Below the pieces are notes generated by a model. The model was given only the letters and a program-made list of their open reading frames with translations, was not told where the DNA came from and ran no database searches. This document shows, one piece after another, positions 6,907 to 15,300 of a stretch of 43,741 bases of DNA; the first letter of the stretch is position 1; each line of letters opens with the position of its first letter. Source of the DNA: RHKX01 sp964497825. GTDB lineage: Bacteria; Actinomycetota; Thermoleophilia; Solirubrobacterales; 70-9. Made by a program: the position numbers and the translations under genes. The stretch spans positions 1 through 43,741 of the forward strand of contig CAZCFA010000019.1 of NCBI GenBank assembly GCA_964497825.1, written 5' to 3'.

Positions 6907-8942
6907 GCGCGGCGGCGCGCGCGGCCGAGCTGCGCGAGCGGATCGAGCGCTACGACCACGCCTACTACGTGCTCGACGACCCGCTCGTCGGCGACGACGT
7001 CTACGACGAGCTGCTCGACGAGCTGCGGGCGATCGAGGCCGAGCGGCCCGAGCTGCGGACCCCGGACTCGCCGACCCAGCGGGTCGGCGGCGAGCCGGTC
7101 GAGGGGTTCGAGCGCTACGAGCACCGCGAGCCGATGCTCTCGCTCGCCAACGCGCGCTCGGCCGAGGAGCTGGAGGCGTGGGAGGCGCGGGTCCGCAACC
7201 TGCTGCGCCGCTACGACATCGAGGCCGCCGAGATCAGCTACGTGACCGAGCCGAAGATCGACGGGCTGGCGATCTCGCTGACCTACGAGGACGGGGTGTT
7301 CGTCCGCGGCACGACCCGCGGCGACGGCCGCGTCGGCGAGGACGTCACCCACAACCTGCGGACGATCCGCTCGATCCCGCTGCGGATCGCGGATGCGCCG
7401 GCGGTGATCGAGGTCCGCGGCGAGATCTACTTCCCGCGCTCGGGCTTCGAGCGGCTCAACGAGCAGCGCGCCGAGGCCGGCCTGTCGACGTTCGCCAACC
7501 CGCGCAACGCCGCGGCGGGGACGGTGCGCCAGCAGGACCCGGCGCTGGCCGCCGAGCGGCCGCTGCAGATCTGGGTATACGGGATCGGCTATCGCGACGG
7601 CGTCGAGCACGCCAGCCACAGCGCCGAGCTCGAGTGGCTGCGCGAGCGCGGCTTCCGCGTCAACAGCGAGATCACGACCCAGCGCAGCGGCGCCGAGGTC
7701 GTCGAGCGCTGCCGCTGGTGGGAGCGCACGCGCGAGAGCCTCGACTACGAGATCGACGGTGCCGTCGTCAAGCTCGACGACCGCTCGCTGTGGCGCGATC
7801 TCGGCGTCGCCGGCCGCGAGCCGCGCTGGGCGATCGCCTGGAAGTTCCCGCCGACGACGGCGACGACGAGGCTCAACAAGATCGTCTGGAACGTCGGCCG
7901 GACCGGGCACCTGATCCCGTTCGCGATGCTGGAGCCGGTCCACGTCGGCGGCGTCACGGTCTCGACCGCGACCCTGCACAACGAGGAGGACCTCGCCCGC
8001 AAGGACGTCCGCGCGGGCGACGAGGTGGTGATCACCCGGGCCGGGGACGTGATCCCGCAGGTGATCTCGCCGCTGATCCAGCGCCGCGAGGGCAGGCGCC
8101 TGCGGCGCGCGCGGCCGCCGAAGAAGTGCCCGGTCTGCGGCACGCCGACGGTCAAGACCGAGGGCGTCTGGACGCGATGCCCGAACCGCCGCGGCTGCCC
8201 GGGCCAGGTGCTCCAGCACGTAAAGCACTTCGTCAGCAAGGGCGCGATGGACATCGACGGCTTCGGCGAGAAGCAGGCGCAGCGGTTCCTCGAGGAGGGC
8301 CTGATCGACGACGTCGCTGAGATCTACGACCTCGACGCCGAGCGCCTGACCGGGCTCGACCGCTTCGGCGAGGTCTCGGCGGCGAACCTGATCGCCGCGA
8401 TCGTGGGCTCGAAGCGGCAGCCGTTCGCGCGGGTGCTGTTCGCGCTCGGCCTCGACGGCGTCGGCTCGGTCACGGCCGAGGCCCTGGCCCGCCACTTCGG
8501 CTCGATCGAGGCGCTGCTGGCCGCCGACGAGGAGGCGATCACGGCGGTCGACGGCGTCGGCCCGGTCGTCGCCGGCCAGATCGTCGAGCAGCTCGCCGAC
8601 GAGCGCAACCGGGAGCTGATCGCGGCGCTGGCCGAGCGCGGCCTGCGGCTCGAGCTCGACGACGCCGAGCGCCGGGCCGAGCACGGGCCGCTGCAGGACA
8701 AGACGTTCGTGATCACCGGCACGCTGCCCGGCCTCAGCCGCGAGCAGGCCGCCGGGCTGCTCAAGCGGGCGGGGGCCAAGGTGACCGGCTCGGTCTCAAG
8801 CAGGACCGACTACGTCGTCGCCGGCGACAGCCCCGGCTCGAAGCTGGCGAAGGCGCAGGAGCTCGGCACCGAGATCCTCGACGAGGACGGCCTGCGCGAG
8901 CTGCTCGGCACGGGCGGGGGGGACCAGCCCGGCCTAGACTGA
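6903..8942 (+). CDS. ligA: NAD+-dependent DNA ligase
   Basis: A 679-residue full-length LigA, sealing nicks in replication and repair using NAD+. Domain order is complete: Ia with YYVLDDPLVGDDVYDELL (about 21-38); adenylation domain with K118 in TEPKIDGLAISL as the adenylated lysine; OB fold; a zinc finger with C408, C411, C425 and C431; helix-hairpin-helix repeats (about 445-585); and a C-terminal BRCT domain (about 596-670). The GTG start overlaps the surE stop (GTGA), so translation is coupled. The final codons contain the TAGACT element of the next gene. Confidence 0.97.
   Translation: MSAAARAAELRERIERYDHAYYVLDDPLVGDDVYDELLDELRAIEAERPELRTPDSPTQRVGGEPVEGFERYEHREPMLSLANARSAEELEAWEARVRNLLRRYDIEAAEISYVTEPKIDGLAISLTYEDGVFVRGTTRGDGRVGEDVTHNLRTIRSIPLRIADAPAVIEVRGEIYFPRSGFERLNEQRAEAGLSTFANPRNAAAGTVRQQDPALAAERPLQIWVYGIGYRDGVEHASHSAELEWLRERGFRVNSEITTQRSGAEVVERCRWWERTRESLDYEIDGAVVKLDDRSLWRDLGVAGREPRWAIAWKFPPTTATTRLNKIVWNVGRTGHLIPFAMLEPVHVGGVTVSTATLHNEEDLARKDVRAGDEVVITRAGDVIPQVISPLIQRREGRRLRRARPPKKCPVCGTPTVKTEGVWTRCPNRRGCPGQVLQHVKHFVSKGAMDIDGFGEKQAQRFLEEGLIDDVAEIYDLDAERLTGLDRFGEVSAANLIAAIVGSKRQPFARVLFALGLDGVGSVTAEALARHFGSIEALLAADEEAITAVDGVGPVVAGQIVEQLADERNRELIAALAERGLRLELDDAERRAEHGPLQDKTFVITGTLPGLSREQAAGLLKRAGAKVTGSVSSRTDYVVAGDSPGSKLAKAQELGTEILDEDGLRELLGTGGGDQPGLD
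8935..8940 (+). promoter_or_regulatory. -10 element inside the end of ligA
   Basis: TAGACT stands 7 nt before ATG 8948, embedded in the last codons of ligA. It predicts a leaderless mRNA for the DUF385-type gene. The same hexamer occurs at 13966-13971 (-) and 16005-16010. Confidence 0.5.
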
Positions 8943-8947
8943 CCGCG

Positions 8948-9454
8948 ATGGCCACGATCCCCGCCGTCGATCCCGAGCGGCCGCGCGGCCCGCTGCGTCG
9001 CGCCCTGCACTCGTTCGGCCAGAGCCCGGCCGGGCGCTGGTACGGGATCAAGGTCGGCTCGCGTATCGACCCGCTGCTGCTGCGGTTGACCGGCGGCCGG
9101 CTGGCGACGACCTCGGCGCTGCCGCTGGTCCTGCTCCGGGTCCGCGGCCGCCGCAGCGGCGAGCAGCGCACGGTGCCGCTCGTCTACTACAGCGACGGCG
9201 ACGACGTGATCCTGATCGCCTCGAGCTTCGGCCGGGCCCGGCATCCGGCCTGGTACCTGAACCTGATCGCCAACCCCGACGTCGAGCTGACCGCGGGCGG
9301 CATCACCGCGCCCTACCGCTGCGAGCAGGTCGCCGAGGGGCCCGAGCGCGACCGCCTGTTCGCCCTCGCCCGCGCCAACTACGCCGGCTACGGCGACTAC
9401 GAGCGGATGGCCGGCGATCGCCGGATCCCGGTCCTGCGCCTGCGCCCGCGCTGA
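8948..9454 (+). CDS. DUF385/Ddn-family nitroreductase-like protein
   Basis: A 168-residue protein of the deazaflavin (F420)-dependent nitroreductase family. The split-barrel signature is visible: TSALPLVLLRVRGRRSGEQRTVPLVYYSDGDDVILIASSFGRARHPAWYLNLIANPDVEL. The R-x-S-G...R..PL and G....P.WY.NL.ANP blocks are those that bind the F420 phosphate and ring in characterised members. The substrate cannot be predicted; members reduce quinones, nitro compounds or fatty-acid double bonds. It is convergent with the PBP4-type gene, with 23 nt between the ends. Confidence 0.85.
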   Translation: MATIPAVDPERPRGPLRRALHSFGQSPAGRWYGIKVGSRIDPLLLRLTGGRLATTSALPLVLLRVRGRRSGEQRTVPLVYYSDGDDVILIASSFGRARHPAWYLNLIANPDVELTAGGITAPYRCEQVAEGPERDRLFALARANYAGYGDYERMAGDRRIPVLRLRPR

Positions 9455-9477
9455 GCGCCCCGGCTGCCGCCGCCGCG

Positions 9478-10818
9478 CTAGCGCCGGTAGCGGGCGATCT
9501 GGACCGCCATCTTGTCCTGGATGTAGTGGGCGCCGCCGAGGTCGCCGACGCCGTTCATCAGCAGCGAGAAGGCGACGAGGCCGTGACCCGAGCGGCAGTA
9601 GCCGGAGAGGTTGGAGACGCCGCTGATCGTGCCGGTCTTGCCGCGGCAGCGGCCGGCGGCGGCGGTGCCGCCCATGCGTCCGGCCAGGGTGCCGTCCTTG
9701 GCGGCGATCGACAGCGACTTGAATAGCGGCTTGCCGACCCCCCTGCGATCACGGACCGCGGTCAGCAGGCGGACGATGTCGCGTGGCGAGGAGCGGTTGT
9801 GGCGGGTCAGCCCGGAGCCGTCCCTGGCGTCGACCTTGGCGCCGAGACCGCGCGCGTAGCGCTCGACGTCGCCGGCGCCGCCGCGGGTCGTGCCGCGGTG
9901 TCCGCGCTTGGCGTCGAGCCGCTTGAGCAGCATCTCCGCGTAGAAGTTGTTCGACGGCTTGTTCGTCGCGGCGACGAGCGTCGCGATCGGGTCCGAGCGC
10001 CAGGAGCCGATCTCCTTGCTGCCGCGCAGCTTGCCCGGCAGCGCCCTGACCTTGACCTTGCCGCCGACCTTGACGCCGGCGCCGCGGAGCGCGTCGCGGA
10101 ACGCCCGAGCGGCCTCCTTGGCCGGGTCCTCGCGGTAGGTCGAGCCGCCGTAGACGAGGCCGCTGAGCGGCGCCAGATAGGGGCTCGGGCCCCAGTTCGA
10201 GTCGGGAACGCCGCGCCGCCGGTCGAAGATCGAGTCGTCGCCGTAGACCGTGCCCCGAACCCGCTTGATGCCGGACCTGCGGACGTCGCCGGCGAGGTCG
10301 GCGACCGCGGCCGCGCCGAGCGACGGATCGCCGTCGCCGACCAGGTAGAGGTCGCCCTTGAGGACACCCGCCCCGCTGATCTTGCCGGCGGCCTTGACCC
10401 GGGTCACGAGCCGATCGTCGGCGCCCAGCGTCGCCAGCGCGGTCGTCGTCGTGAACAGCTTCTCGTTCGAGGCCAGCAGCCGCCGCTTGCCGGCCGAGCG
10501 CGCGAACAGCACCCGCTTGCGCCGGGCGTCGATGTCGTAGACGTAGAAGCCGCTCGCCCCCGGCGCCCTGCGGGCGAGCCGCGCCAGCTTCCGCTTCAGC
10601 TTGCGGGCGCTGATCGGTGAGCTTCCGACCCGCTCCGGCAGCGATGGCCGCGACGCCGCCGGCGCGTCGGGGTTGGCGAGGCGGCCGTGCCCGGTCGCGG
10701 CCGTCGCATCCGCCGCCGCCAGCGCCAGCGCCAGCGCCGCCAGCAGCGTCACCGCCGCCGCGAGGGCCCTCGCCGGGCCGCCGGCCGGCGGCCGGCGGAC
10801 TGTCGTTCGGTCCCGCAT
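9478..10818 (-). CDS. dacB: D-alanyl-D-alanine carboxypeptidase/endopeptidase (PBP4, peptidase S13)
   Basis: A 446-residue exported peptidoglycan-trimming enzyme. The start is set at ATG 10818, 7 nt after a TACACT hexamer; an in-frame GTG at 10836 would precede that element. A signal peptide or membrane anchor lies at about 17-41. The three penicillin-binding motifs are intact: S117-N-E-K120 (nucleophile and base), S289-N-N291, and K394-T-G. The insert between SxxK and SxN is typical of class C type 4 PBPs. The ordered motifs RVRGTVYGDDSIFD and PYLAPLSGLVYGGST support S13. Divergent from the patatin gene. Confidence 0.92.
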   Translation of the reverse strand: MRDRTTVRRPPAGGPARALAAAVTLLAALALALAAADATAATGHGRLANPDAPAASRPSLPERVGSSPISARKLKRKLARLARRAPGASGFYVYDIDARRKRVLFARSAGKRRLLASNEKLFTTTTALATLGADDRLVTRVKAAGKISGAGVLKGDLYLVGDGDPSLGAAAVADLAGDVRRSGIKRVRGTVYGDDSIFDRRRGVPDSNWGPSPYLAPLSGLVYGGSTYREDPAKEAARAFRDALRGAGVKVGGKVKVRALPGKLRGSKEIGSWRSDPIATLVAATNKPSNNFYAEMLLKRLDAKRGHRGTTRGGAGDVERYARGLGAKVDARDGSGLTRHNRSSPRDIVRLLTAVRDRRGVGKPLFKSLSIAAKDGTLAGRMGGTAAAGRCRGKTGTISGVSNLSGYCRSGHGLVAFSLLMNGVGDLGGAHYIQDKMAVQIARYRR

Positions 10819-10825
10819 CGCCGCG

Positions 10826-10831
10826 AGTGTA
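10826..10831 (-). promoter_or_regulatory. -10 element of the PBP4 gene
   Basis: On the minus strand TACACT stands 7 nt before ATG 10818 with no Shine-Dalgarno, fitting the leaderless pattern seen for many genes in this window. Confidence 0.45.
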
Positions 10832-10884
10832 GACACGGCCGGCGGCGCCGAGTTGCGGCCCGCCGCCGCGCCCGGCCCGCGACC

Positions 10885-10890
10885 TATAAT
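10885..10890 (+). promoter_or_regulatory. Consensus -10 (TATAAT) of the patatin gene
   Basis: A perfect TATAAT 11 nt before ATG 10902 (5 nt before an in-frame TTG at 10896). There is no recognisable -35, and no Shine-Dalgarno follows. Confidence 0.6.
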
Positions 10891-10901
10891 CGTGGTTGCC
10901 G

Positions 10902-12137
10902 ATGAGCGAGGTTGTCCAGCTCGATGCGGCGAAGCGCTCGCGGGGGTCGGGCGCCCGCCGCCGCCGCTCCAAGAACGCGCTCGTGCTCGGCGGCGGCGGG
11001 TTCACGGGCGCCGTCTACGAGATCGGGGCGCTGCGCGCCTTCGACCTGCTCGCGCTCAATCGCACCGTCAACGACTTCGACGTCTACGTCGGCACCAGCG
11101 CCGGCTCGTTCGTCGCCAGCGCCGTCGCCAACGGCGTCACCCCCGAGCAGATGATGCGGGTGCTGAACAAGCACCTGCCCTCGCCGCTGCGCGACATGGA
11201 CCTCGGGATGCTGCTGCGCCCCAACTACAGGGGCTTCGCGACGGCCGCCGTCAGGCTCCCGTTCCGGCTCGCCGGGGTCGCCCGCGACCTCGCGCGGGCG
11301 GCGCTGGAGACCTCGATGATGGACGTCGCAACCGGGCTCGCCGCCGGCCTCCCGAAGGGGATCTACAGCGGCGCCGGGATCGAGGACTACGTCGCCGAGA
11401 TGCTCGCCGATCCCGATCGCACCGACGACTTCCGGCTGCTCGAGCGCGAGCTCTACCTGACCGCGACCGAGATCGACACGACCGAGCGGATCGTGCTCGG
11501 CGACGGCGAGTGGGCCGACGTTCCGATCTCGCGCGCCGTCGCCGCCTCGACGGCGCTGCCGCTTGTCTACGAGCCGGTTGAGATCAAAGGCCGCGAGATG
11601 ATGGACGGCGGCATCCGCTCGACCACCAACATCGACATCGCCGTCGAGAAGGGCGCCAAGTTCATCGTCGTCGTCAACCCGATCGTCCCGTTCGTCAACG
11701 ACTTCTCGAAGCGGGTGCCGACGATCTTCGGCAGCCGGGTGCGGCGGATCTCCGACATGGGCTTCGTCGCGCTAGCCAACCAGGCGGTGCGGATGATCGC
11801 CCACGACCGGCTCCACCGCGCGGTCGAGAAGTGGGAGACGAAGTACCCCGGCGTCGACATCATCCTGATCGAGCCCGAGTTCGGCGACGAGCTGATGTTC
11901 TCGACCTCGATCATGGACTACAAGGCGCGGCTGCAGATCGCAAAGCACGGCTTCGAGTCGGTGACGCTGCGGCTCGCCCGCGACTACGACCGCTACAAGG
12001 CGATCGCCGGCCGCCACGGGATCGAGATCTCCGCCCGCCGGATCGAGCACGTGCTCGACCAGGTCGAGCGCGAGAAGGACCAGAGCCCGGCCTGGCGCCG
12101 CGTCTTCGAGCAGACGACCTCGGCGCTGCTGCGCTGA
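10902..12137 (+). CDS. Patatin-like phospholipase/acylhydrolase
   Basis: A 411-residue lipid acylhydrolase. The patatin fold is shown by the glycine-rich oxyanion loop VLGGGGFTGAVYEIGAL (28-44), the nucleophile elbow G64-T-S66-A-G68, and the catalytic D235 in MMDGGIRSTTNIDIA, together forming the Ser-Asp dyad. No signal peptide is present; the N-terminus is basic (KRSRGSGARRRRSK), suggesting cytosolic or membrane-surface action. ATG 10902 is preferred over TTG 10896. It is convergent with a long-chain acyl-CoA synthetase only 9 nt away, which could re-activate released fatty acids; this functional link is inference. Confidence 0.88.
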   Translation: MSEVVQLDAAKRSRGSGARRRRSKNALVLGGGGFTGAVYEIGALRAFDLLALNRTVNDFDVYVGTSAGSFVASAVANGVTPEQMMRVLNKHLPSPLRDMDLGMLLRPNYRGFATAAVRLPFRLAGVARDLARAALETSMMDVATGLAAGLPKGIYSGAGIEDYVAEMLADPDRTDDFRLLERELYLTATEIDTTERIVLGDGEWADVPISRAVAASTALPLVYEPVEIKGREMMDGGIRSTTNIDIAVEKGAKFIVVVNPIVPFVNDFSKRVPTIFGSRVRRISDMGFVALANQAVRMIAHDRLHRAVEKWETKYPGVDIILIEPEFGDELMFSTSIMDYKARLQIAKHGFESVTLRLARDYDRYKAIAGRHGIEISARRIEHVLDQVEREKDQSPAWRRVFEQTTSALLR

Positions 12138-12146
12138 GGCCCGCGC

Positions 12147-13958
12147 CTACTTCGCGTACAGCGCCTCGATCTCGTCGCCGTACTTCTCGGCGACAACGTT
12201 GCGCTTGACCTTCATCGTCGGGGTCAGCTCGCCGCCTTCCTGGGAGAGGTCGGCGGGCAGGATCGAGACCTTCTTGACCTGCTCGACGCGGGCGAACCGC
12301 TCGTTGATCTGATCGACGTGGGCCATGATCATCGCCTTGACGTCGGGGTTGGCGGCAAGCGCCGCGGGGTCGTCGCCGAGCTCGTGCTCGGCGGCGTAGG
12401 CGGCGGCCTCCTCGGGATCGAGGGTGACGAGCGCGACCAGGTAGGGGCGGCGGTCGCCGATCACCACGCACTGGCTGACGATCGGAAGCTGCTTGATCTC
12501 GGCCTCGAGGTTCGCGGGGGTGATGTTCTTGCCGCCCGCGGTGATGATGATGTCCTTCTTGCGGCCGGTGATCGAGAGGTAGCCGTCGGCGTCGATCGCG
12601 CCGATGTCGCCGGTGTGCAGCCAGCCGTCGACGATCGTCTCCCGCGTCGCCTCCTCGTTCTTGTAGTAGCCCTGGAAGACGTTCGGCCCCTTGACCAGCA
12701 CCTCGCCGTCGTCGGCGATCTTCACCTCGCAGCCCGGGAACGGACGCCCGACGGTGCCGATCTTGTACGCCTCGGGAAGCGAGATCGTCGCCGCGGTCGA
12801 GGTCTCGGTCATTCCGTAGCCCTCGAGCACGAGAACGCCGCAGGCCTCGAAGAAGTGGAGGATCTCGGGGTTGATCGGCGCCGCGCCGGAGACGCACTGG
12901 CGGATCCGGCCGCCGAACAGGTCGCGGATCTTCGCCAGCACCTGCCCGTCGGCGATCCGGTGCTGGAGCTTCAGCAGCGCGCCCGGCTCGCGGCCCTCGC
13001 GCAGCGCCTGGTGGTAGCGGCCGCCAACCCCGATCGCCCACCAGAAGACCCGCTTCTTGAGCCCGCCCTGCTTGTCGACCGCGCCGGTGGCGGTCGCGTA
13101 GACCTTCTCGAAGATCCGCGGCACCGACGGGAAGTAGTGGGGCCGGACCTCGCTCAGGTTCTCGATGATCTTCAGCGGCTCGCGCTCCCAGTAGGCGAGC
13201 GTGGCGCCGATGTCGAAGCTGCCGAACTGGATCAGCAGCGCGAACGAGTGCGCCAGCGGCAGGAACAGGTAGGCGATGTCGTCGGGCTCGACGACGGCGA
13301 CGGCCTGGGTCATGTCGAGCATCGCCCGGTAGTTGCCGTGGCTGATCACGCAGCCCTTCGGCGGGCCGGTCGTGCCCGACGTGTAGATGAAGGTGCAGAT
13401 GTCGTCCGGCGTCACCGACGAGTAGCGCGCCGCCCAGGCGGCCGGGTCGCCGGCCTCGCCGCGGCGCTCGATCTCGGCCATCGCGATCGCGTCATCGGCC
13501 TCGCCCTCGATCAGGATCACGTGCTCGAGCAGCGGCAGCCGGTCGCGGACCGCCCGGACCTTGGCGAGCTGCTCGGCATCCTCGACGACGACCACCTTGG
13601 CGTCGGAGTTCTCGAGCACGTAGTGGCACTCCTCGGCCGAGTTCGTCTGATAGATCGGCACGACCGTGGCGCCCGCGGTCAGCGCCGCGAAGTCGAACAG
13701 CGTCCACTCGAGCCGCGTGTTGGCGAGGATCGAGACCTTCTCGCCCTTGCCGACGCCGAGATCGATCAGCCCGAGCGCCAGCGCCCGCACTCGCTCGCCG
13801 ACCGCGGTGAAGCTGATCTCGGTCCAGGCGCCGCCCTGCTTGACCATCGCCGCCGTGCGGTCGCCGTACTTCTCGACCGCCCGTGGCAGCAGGTCGGCGA
13901 CGGTGGCGCTGCCGGTTCCATCCAGCGCGGCAGCCGTCGAAGCGGATGCGGCCTCCAT
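12147..13958 (-). CDS. Long-chain fatty acid-CoA ligase (AMP-forming)
   Basis: A 603-residue ANL-superfamily enzyme of the FadD15/long-chain type, making acyl-CoA from fatty acid, ATP and CoA. The P-loop-like motif TFIYTSGTTGPPKGCVISHGN is at about 191-211; GYGMTETSTAA is motif A5; GWLHTGDIGAIDADGYLSITGRKKDIIITAGGKNITPANLE holds the adenylate-binding Asp and hinge; a C-terminal Lys region (TPTMKVKRNVV) follows. ATG 13958 is preceded by TAGACT. Convergent with the patatin gene. Confidence 0.92.
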   Translation of the reverse strand: MEAASASTAAALDGTGSATVADLLPRAVEKYGDRTAAMVKQGGAWTEISFTAVGERVRALALGLIDLGVGKGEKVSILANTRLEWTLFDFAALTAGATVVPIYQTNSAEECHYVLENSDAKVVVVEDAEQLAKVRAVRDRLPLLEHVILIEGEADDAIAMAEIERRGEAGDPAAWAARYSSVTPDDICTFIYTSGTTGPPKGCVISHGNYRAMLDMTQAVAVVEPDDIAYLFLPLAHSFALLIQFGSFDIGATLAYWEREPLKIIENLSEVRPHYFPSVPRIFEKVYATATGAVDKQGGLKKRVFWWAIGVGGRYHQALREGREPGALLKLQHRIADGQVLAKIRDLFGGRIRQCVSGAAPINPEILHFFEACGVLVLEGYGMTETSTAATISLPEAYKIGTVGRPFPGCEVKIADDGEVLVKGPNVFQGYYKNEEATRETIVDGWLHTGDIGAIDADGYLSITGRKKDIIITAGGKNITPANLEAEIKQLPIVSQCVVIGDRRPYLVALVTLDPEEAAAYAAEHELGDDPAALAANPDVKAMIMAHVDQINERFARVEQVKKVSILPADLSQEGGELTPTMKVKRNVVAEKYGDEIEALYAK

Positions 13959-13965
13959 CGCGGGG

Positions 13966-13971
13966 AGTCTA
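13966..13971 (-). promoter_or_regulatory. -10 element of the acyl-CoA ligase gene
   Basis: TAGACT on the minus strand stands 7 nt before ATG 13958, without a Shine-Dalgarno. Confidence 0.5.
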
Positions 13972-14009
13972 GGCGACCGTGACCGGCGCCCGGCCCGGTC
14001 GCGGTCCGC

Positions 14010-14186
14010 TCAGGCCGCCTGGTCGGTCTTGGCGACTCCGTGCTGCTGCAGCGAGGTGATGAACAGGGTCTTGTCGATCCTGCCGTGGAAGATCGGCACT
14101 CCCATCTGCACGCATCTGGCGATCACCTCCTGACGCTTCATCTTGACCTCGCTCGCCAGCTCGGTGGGCGTCAGGTGATTCGCCAA
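14010..14186 (-). CDS. 58-residue HTH-like small protein (TTG start)
   Basis: A short gene easily missed because of its length and TTG start. It has a strong Shine-Dalgarno, GGAGGAG, 7 nt before the TTG, and a canonical promoter upstream. The product reads MANHLTPTELASEVKMKRQE, then VIARCVQMGVPIFHGRIDKT and a polar tail. The LTPTELASEVKMKRQEVIARCVQMGVPI segment has the spacing of a helix-turn-helix followed by a wing-like loop, similar to MerR/excisionase-type or IF2-N modules. Family assignment is inference. It is tail-to-head with the acyl-CoA ligase gene on the same strand, which has its own -10. Confidence 0.7.
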   Translation of the reverse strand: MANHLTPTELASEVKMKRQEVIARCVQMGVPIFHGRIDKTLFITSLQQHGVAKTDQAA

Positions 14187-14219
14187 GGGTGAACTCCTCC
14201 GTCGGGGGTGACTGCGCTC

Positions 14220-14247
14220 TTTCTATCGCCTCCGCGGGACGTGTCAA
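14220..14247 (-). promoter_or_regulatory. Strong promoter of the small HTH-like gene
   Basis: On the minus strand a perfect TTGACA (complement of 14242-14247) and TAGAAA (complement of 14220-14225) are separated by 16 bp. It is the closest match to a full housekeeping promoter in the window. The leader would be about 26 nt and contains the GGAGGAG. Confidence 0.65.
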
Positions 14248-14347
14248 GTGCGATCCGGCCGGTTCGGCGCGGCCGGGCGCGATGGCCATCCGTCCAGCGC
14301 GGCGGCGACGGCTGCGAGTTTGCGGCCCGGGCGCCGATCGGAAGCCC

Positions 14348-14908
14348 ATGGAGCGACCGCTGCCGCTGCCGCTTGCCGCAATCCTCGGCGCCGCCCTGCT
14401 CGGCGCCGTGCTGCTGCTCGGGCCCGCGGCCGGAACCGCGCGGGCGGGATCCTGCGGCGGTGAGCGCCCCGCCTACGCGATCAGCGGCAAGGCGGCGGCC
14501 AAGGCGACCCTCTGTCTGCTCAACAGAAAGCGCGCGGCGCGCGGGCTGAAGCCGCTGCGGTTCAACAAGCGGCAGCGCAAGGCGGCCAGCAGGCACAACC
14601 GCGCGATGCTCGCGAAGAGCTGCTTCTCGCACCTCTGCCCGGGCGAGCGGGACCTGGTCGGGCGCTTCGCCGCGACCGGCTATCTGCCCTGCTCCTGCAC
14701 CTGGGGCGTCGCCGAGAACATCGCCTGGGGCGCCGGCCGGACCGCGGCGCCGGCCGCCGTCGTCAGCGCCTGGATGAACTCCCCGAGCCACCGGGCGAAC
14801 ATCCTCAACCGGCGCTTCGAGCGGGTCGGGATCGCCGTCAGCGACGGCAGCCCGGGCGGCCCCCGGCGGGCCTCCACCTACACGGTCGACTTCGGCTTCA
14901 AGAGCTGA
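14348..14908 (+). CDS. Secreted CAP-domain (SCP/PR-1) protein
   Basis: A 186-residue exported protein. ATG 14348 begins a signal peptide (MERPLPLPLAAILGAALLG, ending GTARA). The CAP domain follows: a Leu/Asn-Arg-containing first helix (CLLNRKRAARGLKPLRFN), the first conserved His in ASRHNRAML, FSHLCPGERDL, the GVAENIAWG block, and WMNSPSHRANILNRRFERVGIAV. Bacterial CAP proteins are extracytoplasmic, of mostly unknown function. Four Cys (about 100-120 region) suggest disulfides. A hairpin at 14964-14987 lies downstream. Confidence 0.88.
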   Translation: MERPLPLPLAAILGAALLGAVLLLGPAAGTARAGSCGGERPAYAISGKAAAKATLCLLNRKRAARGLKPLRFNKRQRKAASRHNRAMLAKSCFSHLCPGERDLVGRFAATGYLPCSCTWGVAENIAWGAGRTAAPAAVVSAWMNSPSHRANILNRRFERVGIAVSDGSPGGPRRASTYTVDFGFKS

Positions 14909-14963
14909 CCCCGAAATCCGCCTCGGCCTCGGCCGGGCGCGGATCCTCTCCTGGTCCGTCCCC

Positions 14964-14987
14964 GACCCCGCCGGCCCCGGCGGGGTC
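14964..14987 (+). terminator. Strong GC hairpin after the CAP gene
   Basis: An 11-bp perfect inverted repeat, GACCCCGCCGG (14964-14974) and its complement (14977-14987), with a minimal loop. No T tract follows. It is 55 nt past the stop, consistent with a terminator of the hairpin-only kind common in high-GC actinobacteria. Confidence 0.55.
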
Positions 14988-15010
14988 GGTGTCGTGGACG
15001 GCCGCGCGAC

Positions 15011-15016
15011 TACGAT
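15011..15016 (+). promoter_or_regulatory. -10 element of the 87-residue gene
   Basis: TACGAT stands 9 nt before ATG 15026, without a Shine-Dalgarno. Confidence 0.4.
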
Positions 15017-15025
15017 TCCGGGCCG

Positions 15026-15289
15026 ATGGTTAGCGAGCCGATGCAGCCGGGAGCGCGGGCGCCGGACCCGTTCGTCGAGTCGTTGATGGACACCGACCTC
15101 TACTCGATGGGCGCCTACTTCTGCGACCAGCACCCCGAGCTCGTCGACGAGGTGGTCGAGCGCAGCGCCGCGATCGAGCGGGCCGGCCTGAGCGCCTACG
15201 CGCGCGCCGCGGCGATCGACAGCGAGGAGGCGTTCGGGATGCTGCTGACGGGCCTCTCGGTCCGCTACTACAAGGCCATCGCCGGCTGA
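15026..15289 (+). CDS. Hypothetical 87-residue helical protein
   Basis: Not recognised. The protein has a flexible Pro-containing N-terminus (MVSEPMQPGARAPDPF) and then mainly helix: DTDLYSMGAYFCDQHPELVDEVVERSAAIERAGLSAYARAAAI, ending in LSVRYYKAIAG. It is acidic, with one Cys, no signal peptide and no membrane segment. Codon usage matches its neighbours. It starts 11 nt upstream of the DsbA-fold gene's ATG (stop to start), so the two are probably co-transcribed. Confidence 0.65.
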   Translation: MVSEPMQPGARAPDPFVESLMDTDLYSMGAYFCDQHPELVDEVVERSAAIERAGLSAYARAAAIDSEEAFGMLLTGLSVRYYKAIAG

Positions 15290-15300
15290 GCTGAGCATCG

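Noticed and set aside
6732..8684. 650-codon minus-strand ORF opposite ligA
   Set aside because: It is a shadow ORF caused by GC-rich codons; Leu/Arg/Ala/Asp low-complexity protein with no domain, while the plus strand is unmistakably LigA.
14189..14347. Upstream start of the CAP gene
   Set aside because: The extension overlaps the promoter of the divergent small gene and precedes a proper signal peptide at 14348.
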